From assembly GCA_002402535.1 (NCBI GenBank), contig DHGB01000002.1, positions 4,058-11,497 on the forward strand: a stretch of 7,440 nt of DNA, read 5' to 3'. Numbering within the stretch: the first letter of the stretch is position 1; the number at the start of each line of letters is the position of its first letter. The position numbers and the translations under genes are program-made. The stretch comes from Candidatus Shapirobacteria bacterium UBA4809. GTDB lineage: Bacteria > Patescibacteriota > Microgenomatia > UBA12405. The notes under the pieces are model-generated. The model searched no databases, was not told the origin of the DNA, and worked only from the letters and a program-made list of their open reading frames with translations. Below, piece by piece: positions 1 through 5,222 of this stretch.

Positions 1-45
1 ATTTTAACTTTATTATTTATTTATTAATTATTTAAAAATAAAAAA

Positions 46-432
46 ATGGATAAAAAATTAGATACTATCCTTACTCAAATTTCTGAACTTTCGGTACTCG
101 AACTCTCCGAATTGGTCAAAGCTCTCGAAGAAAAGTTCGATGTTAAAGCTGTCGCTATGTCTGCCGCTTCGCCCGCCGGAGCTTCAGCGCAGGAGGGTCC
201 TACTGCCCCCGTTGAGGAAAAAAGTGAATTCGATGTCACCGTCACCAATGCCGGTACCAACAAGATAGCTGTTATCAAAGCTATTCGCGAATTCAAACCC
301 GAGCTCGGACTTAAAGAAGCCAAGGATCTTGTTGATGCCTGTCCCGCCGATCTTGGAACCATGAAAAAAGAAGCTGCCACCGAAGCCAAAACTAAACTCG
401 AAGCCGCTGGCGCTACTGTCGAATTAAAATAA
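46..432 (+). CDS. rplL: 50S ribosomal protein L7/L12
   Basis: This 128-residue protein forms the ribosomal stalk, which recruits and activates the translational GTPases EF-Tu, EF-G, IF2 and RF3. The layout is standard. An N-terminal dimerisation domain (about 1-35, LSVLELSELVKALEEKF) is followed by an Ala/Pro/Gly-rich hinge (about 36-58). The C-terminal factor-binding domain (about 60-128) contains EFDVTV, KIAVIKAIRE, LGLKEAKDLVD and the ending EAAGATVELK. E. coli L7/L12 has about 121 residues, so this is full length. The ATG gives the canonical N-terminus. No Shine-Dalgarno sequence is visible: 44 of the 45 upstream bases are A or T. Codons ending in C are frequent (CTC, GTC, GCC), as expected for a highly expressed gene. 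The usual partner rplJ would lie off the left edge and is not seen. Confidence 0.97.
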   Translation: MDKKLDTILTQISELSVLELSELVKALEEKFDVKAVAMSAASPAGASAQEGPTAPVEEKSEFDVTVTNAGTNKIAVIKAIREFKPELGLKEAKDLVDACPADLGTMKKEAATEAKTKLEAAGATVELK

Positions 433-450
433 TTATTTTATTTTAAACCT

Positions 451-484
451 AAAATCCCCCTGAGTTTATCGAAGGGGGATTTTT
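451..484. terminator. Bidirectional terminator between rplL and pyrG, with REP-like core
   Basis: The arms at 451-461 and 473-483 pair as AAAATCCCCCT with AGGGGGATTTT around an 11-base loop. On the plus strand the stem ends in a T run after rplL. On the minus strand it also ends in TTTT after pyrG, so it can serve both convergent genes. The core CCCTGAGTTTATCGAAGGG closely resembles a short palindromic repeat (CCCTGAG...TCGAAGGG) that I recall from many bacterial genomes, so a repeat may have been adopted as a terminator. The fold is seen directly; the repeat relationship is from memory. Confidence 0.85.
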
Positions 485-489
485 GATAT

Positions 490-2100
490 TTAATTTCCAG
501 TTTCAGATTTATATTTTTGCATTACCATTCTTATAAATTCTACAAAGATCGGGTGCGGGTCAAGGGGTCGGGAACGATACTCTGGATGAAATTGAGTTCC
601 GATAAAAAATGGATGACCTTTTAATTCAATTGCCTCGACCAACTTTCCATCCGGGCTTGTTCCACTCACCACTAGTCCCACCTTTTCTAACTGTGCTCTA
701 AATTCATTATTAAATTCATAACGGTGCCTGTGTCTTTCTTTTACTAAATTTTGGCCATAAATATTTTGAAGTAATGTCCCCTTATTAATTTTGCAAGGCC
801 ATGAACCTAATCGAATAGTTCCTCCATACTGATGTTTTTTCAAATATTTTTCCTGTTCCGGCATCAAATAAATTACAGGAAATTTGGTCTTCGGATTTAC
901 TTCTATTGAATTAGCTCCATCTAATTTAGCCACATTACGAGCAATTTCTACCACTGCCATTTGCATCCCAAAACAAAGTCCCAAAAATGGAATCTTATTT
1001 TCCCGGGCAAACTTTATCGCTTTGATAATTCCCTCAACTCCGCGACTCCCCCATCCTTGAGGTGCTATTATCCCATCACAATTTTTTAAATCCCCAATCT
1101 TATAATTATTTGAATCGATCGCCTCTATTTTTAGTCTTACTCCGTTGGTAATAGCTCCATGTTTCAACGCTTCTATCACAGAAACATAAACATCCTTATG
1201 ATTTCCTTTTCCAGATTTAACATATTTACCCACCAAAGCGATTCTTATCACCTTTTTTGCTTTATCCATTTTCTTTACCATCTCTTTCCAGTTTTTTAAT
1301 TCTGTTGGACATTTTCGAAGCTTAAAATGCTTTCTAATTTTCTTCATTAAACCTTGTTTTTCCAAAATTAAGGGCACTTTATAAATAGACTCACAATCTG
1401 TATCATCAAAAATTGACTCATCATTTAAAAAGCATCTCTTTGCCAAAGTTTCTCGACGAGGCAAATCTAAACCTGTCTCACTTCTTGTAATTACCAAATC
1501 AGGAACTATTCCCACTGATCTCAATTCTGAAATCGCATGTTGGGTTGGTTTAGTTTTTAATTCACCAACATTTCTTAAAAATGGGACATAAGACACCATC
1601 ACGTACATTACCTCTCGTTCTCTTTTAACATCTCTGGCAGCATACAAAAATGGTAAATTTTCAATATCACCTGTCGTTCCTCCTACCTCAATTACTACAA
1701 AATCATATCCCTTTTCCAATTCATAAAATCTTCTTTTTACCTCGTTTGGTACATCCGGAATCATCTCTACATCTCGTCCTTCATACTTAAAAGCTCTCTC
1801 ATCTTCAATAATTTTTTTATAAACTTTTCCCGAAGTAATATTGTTTTCTTTGGAAAAATCCTGATTTAAAAATCGTTCATAGTTTCCCAAATCCTGATCG
1901 ATTTCACCCCCATCAGCCGTTACAAAAGTTTCTCCGTGTTCTGCCGGTCTCATTGTTCCAGCATCAATATTAAAATACGGATCAATTTTAATATGATTTA
2001 CTTTAAAACCAGATGATTTTAACAATAGGCCTATAGATGCTGATACAATTCCTTTTCCCAAACCCGATACCACTCCACCAACTACAAAAATATACCTCAT
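490..2100 (-). CDS. pyrG: CTP synthase (glutamine-hydrolysing)
   Basis: It converts UTP, ATP and glutamine to CTP, the last step of de novo pyrimidine nucleotide synthesis. The protein has 536 residues, near the usual 535-550. The synthetase domain (about 1-270) has the P-loop GGVVSGLGKG (8-17), Mg-ligand candidates D70 and E138 (IEVGGTTGDIE), and KTKPTQH (182-188). The class I glutamine amidotransferase domain (about 285-530) has nucleophile C376 in GLCFGMQ plus H505 and E507 in FHPEY, so the triad is intact. Two family motifs are altered: the usual GGFG oxyanion loop reads QGWG (348-351), and the usual IPH(I/V)T segment reads IPDVP (114-118). The ATG gives the standard MRYIFVVGGVVS start. 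A GGGAG lies almost against the ATG, too close for an ordinary ribosome binding site. The gene ends against the shared terminator with rplL. Confidence 0.96.
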   Translation of the reverse strand: MRYIFVVGGVVSGLGKGIVSASIGLLLKSSGFKVNHIKIDPYFNIDAGTMRPAEHGETFVTADGGEIDQDLGNYERFLNQDFSKENNITSGKVYKKIIEDERAFKYEGRDVEMIPDVPNEVKRRFYELEKGYDFVVIEVGGTTGDIENLPFLYAARDVKREREVMYVMVSYVPFLRNVGELKTKPTQHAISELRSVGIVPDLVITRSETGLDLPRRETLAKRCFLNDESIFDDTDCESIYKVPLILEKQGLMKKIRKHFKLRKCPTELKNWKEMVKKMDKAKKVIRIALVGKYVKSGKGNHKDVYVSVIEALKHGAITNGVRLKIEAIDSNNYKIGDLKNCDGIIAPQGWGSRGVEGIIKAIKFARENKIPFLGLCFGMQMAVVEIARNVAKLDGANSIEVNPKTKFPVIYLMPEQEKYLKKHQYGGTIRLGSWPCKINKGTLLQNIYGQNLVKERHRHRYEFNNEFRAQLEKVGLVVSGTSPDGKLVEAIELKGHPFFIGTQFHPEYRSRPLDPHPIFVEFIRMVMQKYKSETGN

Positions 2101-2106
2101 TCTCCC

Positions 2107-2134
2107 ATTTTATACTTATGCTACCTCAATTCAA
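2107..2134 (-). promoter_or_regulatory. Possible pyrG promoter
   Basis: Read on the minus strand, TTGAAT (2129-2134) and TAAAAT (2107-2112) are 16 bases apart, a sigma-70-like arrangement. The -10 box ends only 6 bases before the pyrG ATG, which would give an almost leaderless transcript. This fits the lack of a properly spaced Shine-Dalgarno sequence. The region is AT-rich, so chance matches are likely. Confidence 0.3.
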
Positions 2135-2384
2135 TGTCTATCTATAAAAATAGTCTATAATAAACTTAATTTTTGCCGCCTTTTAAATAAATATTTCATT
2201 GGGTTTTTTTCTATATACCGTTTAACTCTTAAATATTCTACTTTATCTCTAATAATTCTTTCATAATAATTCCTTTGCCATAATCTCTTAAAAAATCTTG
2301 GCCAATTTTGATTTTTAACATTTTGGATATATTCCCAAACAAATATTGACTTAAATACTCCAATAATATTACCCAGATTATTTC

Positions 2385-2405
2385 GGGCGGGCATAAAACC
2401 CGCCC
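2385..2405. repeat. REP-like palindrome inside the transposase (GGGCGGG/CCCGCCC)
   Basis: Perfect 7-bp arms (2385-2391 and 2399-2405) flank a 7-base spacer, CATAAAA. On the transposase strand it is read in frame as GAGFMPAR. It is strikingly GC-rich in an AT-rich gene. It has the same 7-7-7 geometry as the neighbouring palindrome at 2427-2447. I recall similar GAGFMPAR insertions in other transposases of this type, but have not checked. Confidence 0.8.
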
Positions 2406-2426
2406 CCACATTTGAATTTAATGTAC

Positions 2427-2447
2427 GGGCGACTCTTGTGGTCGCCC
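2427..2447. repeat. REP-like palindrome inside the transposase (GGGCGAC/GTCGCCC)
   Basis: Perfect 7-bp arms (2427-2433 and 2441-2447) flank the 7-base spacer TCTTGTG. It is read in frame on the minus strand as RATTRVAR, just after the HUH-containing strand of the transposase. Its centre is 42 bases from the centre of the second palindrome, so the pair sits in the same helical phase and reading frame. Confidence 0.8.
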
Positions 2448-2692
2448 TATTTATTCTTAAAATCCCATGGATATGATCTGGCATAATTACATATTCATCT
2501 AATTTAATATTAAATCTCATCTCCAAATCCGACCAACACTTTTCTGCTAACATTCCCATCTCATTCAATTCAAATTTATTTATATTCTTCCAAAACAAAT
2601 TTTTCTTGCTCTCTAAATCAATGGTGACAAAATATAAACCATTCCTGGAATAATCATACCCTTCAAATCTAATCGATCTCCTTTTGCCATAT

Positions 2693-2714
2693 ATCTGTAA
2701 TTATTATTACAGAT
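2693..2714. repeat. Inverted repeat between manC and the transposase
   Basis: ATCTGTAAT (2693-2701) and ATTACAGAT (2706-2714) are perfect 9-bp arms around a TATT loop. The repeat fills most of the gap between the manC stop and the transposase ATG. No T run follows on the minus strand, so it is a poor intrinsic terminator for manC. It could mark the left end of the transposase unit, since IS200/IS605 ends carry hairpins, or it could block read-through. The structure is seen; the role is inferred. Confidence 0.6.
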
Positions 2715-2717
2715 TAT

Positions 2718-3764
2718 TTACAACAATTCCACTTTATTTTCTGCCTTCAGCTTATCGACTACTTCTCCCACTTTTCCCGTCATCTCTTTTTTACAAATCA
2801 AAAGGGCATCATCTGTTTCAATTACCACCAAATCATCTACTCCAATTAATGCTGTATATTTTTTCGATCTTACATAATTATTTTTCGCTTCAATTTCCAC
2901 CCCTTTCAATTGATAATCGACGATTAAAGATTGATAATTAACTACGCTTTCCCAGGTTCCAAAATCAATCCATTCAAAAGGCAACTCAGTCACCACCGCT
3001 TCTCCTTTTTTATAAAGCTCCTTCGTTACCTCCTCAATTGCCCCCTTTGGCATCTTGGCATATTCAGTCACAATCTCTCCTCCACCGACAATATTCATCA
3101 GTGGCTCATACCAATCCATCCGATATTTTTTATATATTTCCATCAAATTATTTGGTGTCATTGTTGTATGATTAGCATGAATTAACAACTTATCTGAACC
3201 CAAATACTGTTTAATTTTATCTTCTTCGCTCCTATCAATATAATCAGCCACCCGATAAACTTTTATTCCATTTTCTTCTTTGATTAGGTCACCCTTGACC
3301 AGATAATCAACCCCTCGAACAATTTCTCTAGGGGCTATCCCCCCTGTCAAATATTCCCCATTCGACTCAGCGAGGTCCCCCATCACCTCCATCATTTCTA
3401 TAAATTTTTCTTCCGGTTTTCTCATAACGTCAGCCTGAACCAACATAAAAGCTTCGTCACCAAAACCCTTTTTAATTAAAGAGGCCGCTGCAAACCCAGT
3501 CGCCGGACCTTGATTTCTCATCTCCGGCTCAATAAAAACATTTTCTGGTAAAATTTCCGGAACCTGCTTTTTAGCAATCTCCGCCTGAGCCGCATTAGTC
3601 TGTAAAAATATTTCCTCTGGAGAAAATTTTAGTCTTAGCGCCTCCCAGTTTAATTGAAAAAGCGACTCTTCTCCGATGAGGCGTAAAAACTGTTTAGGTG
3701 AACTACTGCGGCTCTCCGGCCACATTTTTGTACCAACTCCACCACAAATGATGACTGCTTTCAT
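2718..3764 (-). CDS. manC: Mannose-1-phosphate guanylyltransferase
   Basis: It makes GDP-mannose from GTP and mannose-1-phosphate, the cytoplasmic donor for mannose- or fucose-containing surface glycans. The ATG at 3764 gives 348 residues starting MKAVIICGG, the standard family start. A TTG 18 bases upstream (3782) is in frame but would add an atypical MSKKIN leader. Motifs are the nucleotide-binding GG...GTKMWPESR (8-19, Lys in place of the usual Arg of GTRLWP), SPKQF (22-26), and, late in the protein, FEWIDFGTWESV and the beta-helix segment ALIGVDDLVVIETDDALLIC. No fused phosphomannose isomerase domain is present, so this is the short form. Start and upstream stop are 2 bases apart with no clear Shine-Dalgarno sequence, which suggests translational coupling to the dehydrogenase. 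The linker after FGTWESV is encoded by an AT-rich repeat (2907-2942). Another sugar-1-phosphate nucleotidyltransferase is a less likely alternative. Confidence 0.88.
   Translation of the reverse strand: MKAVIICGGVGTKMWPESRSSSPKQFLRLIGEESLFQLNWEALRLKFSPEEIFLQTNAAQAEIAKKQVPEILPENVFIEPEMRNQGPATGFAAASLIKKGFGDEAFMLVQADVMRKPEEKFIEMMEVMGDLAESNGEYLTGGIAPREIVRGVDYLVKGDLIKEENGIKVYRVADYIDRSEEDKIKQYLGSDKLLIHANHTTMTPNNLMEIYKKYRMDWYEPLMNIVGGGEIVTEYAKMPKGAIEEVTKELYKKGEAVVTELPFEWIDFGTWESVVNYQSLIVDYQLKGVEIEAKNNYVRSKKYTALIGVDDLVVIETDDALLICKKEMTGKVGEVVDKLKAENKVELL
2907..2942. repeat. In-frame AT-rich repeat within manC
   Basis: The 9-mer ATTGATAAT occurs at 2909-2917 and again at 2930-2938. The 21-base spacing is exactly seven codons, giving VNYQSLI then VDYQLKG on the coding strand. 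Between them is AATCGACGATT, an odd palindrome. The minus-strand core CAATCTTTAATCG...TATCAATTG resembles the repeat in ruvC at 7192-7239. It lies in the expected loop between the nucleotidyltransferase and beta-helix domains. Confidence 0.6.
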
Positions 3765-3766
3765 AT

Positions 3767-4762
3767 TTATTTTTTTTGACAATAATTTGTAATATTTTGA
3801 ATGGTTGTTTTAACAATTCTCTCAATTGCCTCTTCGCTATTGGAAGCGTTGTGAGGGGTAAACACAACGTCATCCCGATCCCGAAGCATGTGATAGCTCA
3901 GTACATCCTGTAAATCATTCCTTGTTGGTCTTTGACTCATGATCATTGATATACTCTCTAGCTTATCTTCTTCTTCAACCACATCTAGTCCTGCTCCTCT
4001 CAGAATTTTTTTATTTAGGGCCCAGATCACCGCACTGCTTTCAACAACCGCCCCCCTGGAAGTGTTTACAAGTATGCTTCCCTCTTTCATTATTTTAATA
4101 TTTTCACGATTGATCAAATGATAAGTTTCCTTGGTAGCCGGCACATGTAAAGTCACTACATCTGATTCTTTTAACAGAGTTTCTAAATTTACCATTTTTA
4201 TTTTATATTTCTTCACTATTTTAATCTCCGGTTTTATATCCACTGATATAATTTTCATCCCAAAACCATATGCAATTTTAGCCACATTACTGCCTATTTG
4301 CCCGAGGCCTATTATTCCGATTGTTTTACCAAATAAATCAACTCCAGTTAACCCCTCGGGACTAAAATCGTCATCCTCTACCGCCTGATGCGCTTCCACA
4401 ATTTTTTTGGCAACTGCCAGGATTAATCCAAAAGCATATTCAGCTACCGTATTTGATCCGTAGATTGGCACATTGGTCACCAGTATTTTTCTTTTTTTGC
4501 ATTCAGCCAAATCAATATGGTCAACTCCGGTCGACCTCGTAGCAATCATCCTTAAGTCGGGTAATTTATCTAAAATTTCTTTATTAATTACTGAATAAAT
4601 TCGTAGTGATAAAATATCATATTTTTTGGCCAATTCCATATTATCTTGAACATTACCTTCAAATATTCCCACTCCAAAAGCATCTAAATTAATAATTTCT
4701 CGTTCAATTATTTCTCTCTCCCAACTTTTAACTCCAAAAAAAGCAATTTTGTTACCCACCAT
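3767..4762 (-). CDS. D-isomer-specific 2-hydroxyacid dehydrogenase (D-lactate dehydrogenase-like)
   Basis: This 331-residue cytosolic enzyme is expected to interconvert a 2-keto acid and a D-2-hydroxyacid with NAD(H). A typical case is pyruvate to D-lactate, regenerating NAD+ in a fermentative cell. The substrate-binding segment has ATRSTGVDHIDLAECKKRKI (74-93) and VPIYGSNTVAEYAFGL. The Rossmann motif is GLGQIG (152-157), with D175 at the end of the second strand favouring NAD over NADP. Catalytic candidates are R236 (NTSRGA), E263 (LDVVEEE) and H304 (TPHNA). The RSTGxDHIDL and YGxNTVAE motifs favour the D-lactate dehydrogenase subgroup over phosphoglycerate or glyoxylate enzymes, but substrate cannot be fixed from sequence. 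It is the first gene of a unit with manC. The ATG start has only a weak AGGT upstream. The opposite-strand HTH gene diverges across a 116-base gap. Confidence 0.9.
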   Translation of the reverse strand: MVGNKIAFFGVKSWEREIIEREIINLDAFGVGIFEGNVQDNMELAKKYDILSLRIYSVINKEILDKLPDLRMIATRSTGVDHIDLAECKKRKILVTNVPIYGSNTVAEYAFGLILAVAKKIVEAHQAVEDDDFSPEGLTGVDLFGKTIGIIGLGQIGSNVAKIAYGFGMKIISVDIKPEIKIVKKYKIKMVNLETLLKESDVVTLHVPATKETYHLINRENIKIMKEGSILVNTSRGAVVESSAVIWALNKKILRGAGLDVVEEEDKLESISMIMSQRPTRNDLQDVLSYHMLRDRDDVVFTPHNASNSEEAIERIVKTTIQNITNYCQKK

Positions 4763-4806
4763 TGACCTATTTTACAACATTTTTTTAAATCTCATTTTTT
4801 GATATC

Positions 4807-4845
4807 TTGACCTACTAGTATCCTCTGTGTTTTAATGAATATAAT
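4807..4845 (+). promoter_or_regulatory. Candidate promoter of the HTH gene
   Basis: TTGACC (4807-4812) is 18 bases from TTTAAT (4831-4836), a reasonable -35/-10 pair. A perfect TATAAT also occurs at 4840-4845, but without a good -35 at 16-18 bases. The palindrome TACTAGTA (4813-4820) lies in the spacer and could be a protein-binding site. Either box could be the real -10. Confidence 0.5.
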
Positions 4846-4857
4846 TAAAGATTAATT
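4843..4857. promoter_or_regulatory. Possible operator dyad upstream of the HTH gene
   Basis: AATTAA-AGA-TTAATT is a perfect 6-bp inverted repeat overlapping the TATAAT box and ending 8 bases before the ribosome binding site. Its position suits autoregulation by the DNA-binding protein encoded next. The low complexity of the sequence leaves chance possible. Confidence 0.3.
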
Positions 4858-4865
4858 TGATACAA

Positions 4866-4871
4866 GAGGAG
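4866..4871 (+). promoter_or_regulatory. Strong ribosome binding site of the HTH gene
   Basis: GAGGAG ends 7 bases before the ATG at 4879. It is one of only two well-formed, well-spaced Shine-Dalgarno sequences in the window (the other precedes ruvC). It fixes the start and suggests efficient translation. Confidence 0.75.
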
Positions 4872-4878
4872 ACACCAA

Positions 4879-5136
4879 ATGGAGGACCAAACCATATCAC
4901 AAGAAAAACCTGTAGCTCAAAAATCCACCCCAAAAAAAGTTAATGGCATCAGTATTGACAATCTACCCGATCTTTTGACTGTCGCTGAAGTCGCTGATTT
5001 ACTGCGTGTTTCTAAACTCACCATTAAGCGCTGGGGGAAAAGAGGTAAACTCCCGGCTATCCGTATTAATGCTCGTGGTGATCGTCGCTACCGTAAAGAA
5101 GCTGTTCTTTGGCTACTCGGTATTCAGTCCGAATGA
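4879..5136 (+). CDS. Small helix-turn-helix (MerR/excisionase-like) DNA-binding protein
   Basis: This 85-residue protein has a charged, Lys/Gln/Pro-containing N-terminal tail (1-25) and then a winged helix-turn-helix of the MerR/excisionase fold (about 30-82). The tail is probably disordered. The core LLTVAEVADLLRVSKLTIKR (32-51) is followed by RWGKRGKLPAIRI and the wing NARGDRRYRKEAVLWLL. No effector or catalytic domain is attached, so it should act purely by binding DNA. Seven of its eight Arg codons are CGT or CGC, unlike the AGA/AGG-rich neighbours and more like rplL, which hints at high expression. It is monocistronic, with its own promoter-like boxes, a good ribosome binding site and a terminator. 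Excisionases share this fold, but no integrase or attachment site is nearby. A regulator or nucleoid-type protein is therefore more likely. The target is unknown. Confidence 0.85.
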   Translation: MEDQTISQEKPVAQKSTPKKVNGISIDNLPDLLTVAEVADLLRVSKLTIKRWGKRGKLPAIRINARGDRRYRKEAVLWLLGIQSE

Positions 5137-5141
5137 TTTTC

Positions 5142-5171
5142 TGTAGAGACGCATTATGATGCGTCTCTACA
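5142..5171. repeat. REP-like hairpin after the HTH gene
   Basis: TGTAGAGACGCAT (5142-5154) pairs perfectly over 13 bp with ATGCGTCTCTACA (5159-5171) around a TATG loop, 5 bases after the HTH stop. A short TTTT (5172-5175) follows, so it may help termination. A stronger terminator follows at once. The GTAGAGACGC...GCGTCTCTAC pattern resembles a dispersed palindromic repeat that I recall from other bacteria, such as cyanobacteria. A REP-type element mobilised by a transposase like the one at 2155-2690 is therefore plausible. Confidence 0.75.
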
Positions 5172-5185
5172 TTTTGATTTGCCTT

Positions 5186-5220
5186 AAGGGCGGTTGGATT
5201 AATTTCCAACTGCCTTTTTT
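5186..5220 (+). terminator. Intrinsic terminator of the HTH gene
   Basis: The arms at 5186-5198 and 5205-5217 form a 13-bp stem with two G-T wobbles around a 6-base loop. A T run to 5220 follows on the plus strand. It ends 3 bases before the ruvB stop codon, which comes from the opposite direction. On the minus strand no T run follows, so it is less clear as a ruvB terminator. Confidence 0.85.
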
Positions 5221-5222
5221 GG

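Larger units (their letters stand above)
2155..2690 (-). pseudogene. REP-associated tyrosine transposase (IS200-like, Y1 HUH), start frameshifted
   Basis: Single-strand DNA transposases of this family use a HUH metal site and one tyrosine to cut and join REP-type hairpins. An ATG at 2690 starts MAKGDRL and stops after 25 codons at 2613. Adding one base in the A-run at 2682-2685 gives MAKRRSIRFEGYDYSRNGLY and joins the frame that stays open to 2155, for 178 residues. This N-terminus matches the family. In the repaired protein HIH lies at 73-75 (MPDHIHGIL) and the candidate catalytic tyrosine at 142-143 (NYYERIIRD), followed by RYIEKNPMKY. The frame has no ATG, GTG or TTG upstream of a TTG at 2598. 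Starting there would remove the first beta strand (LYFVTI). It could be a pseudogene, a -1 slip on AAAA, or a base-call error. Two palindromes are embedded in frame. It lies 27 bases downstream of manC on the same strand. Confidence 0.85.

Noticed and set aside
1..45. Possible promoter or end of rplJ before rplL
   Set aside because: The 45 bases are almost pure A/T, so hexamer matches are meaningless, and no convincing coding end can be shown.
75..389. A 104-codon minus-strand frame inside rplL
   Set aside because: It is a mirror of the rplL coding sequence, is Ser/Ala-rich and has no recognisable domain.
2155..2598. Transposase starting at the TTG at 2598 as a complete 147-residue protein
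   Set aside because: It would lack the first core strand (LYFVTI) that is plainly encoded upstream in the same frame. There is no good ribosome binding site before the TTG.
2684..3185. Two plus-strand open frames opposite manC
   Set aside because: They are antisense to a well-supported enzyme gene. The first owes its end to the AT-rich repeat and looks hydrophobic only because of T-rich codons.
3857..3900. GC-richer stretch with repeated ATCCCGA in the dehydrogenase gene, considered as another inserted repeat
   Set aside because: It encodes LSYHMLRDRDDVVFTPHNA, which fits the family's normal C-terminal region around the catalytic His. No palindrome was found.
4528..4535. GGTCGACC palindrome in the dehydrogenase gene
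   Set aside because: It is an 8-bp palindrome encoding the conserved STGVDHID motif and is readily explained by chance.
4879..5136. Reading the HTH gene as a phage or integrative-element excisionase
   Set aside because: No integrase, attachment-site repeat, tRNA or phage gene is nearby, and the codon use looks native and highly expressed.
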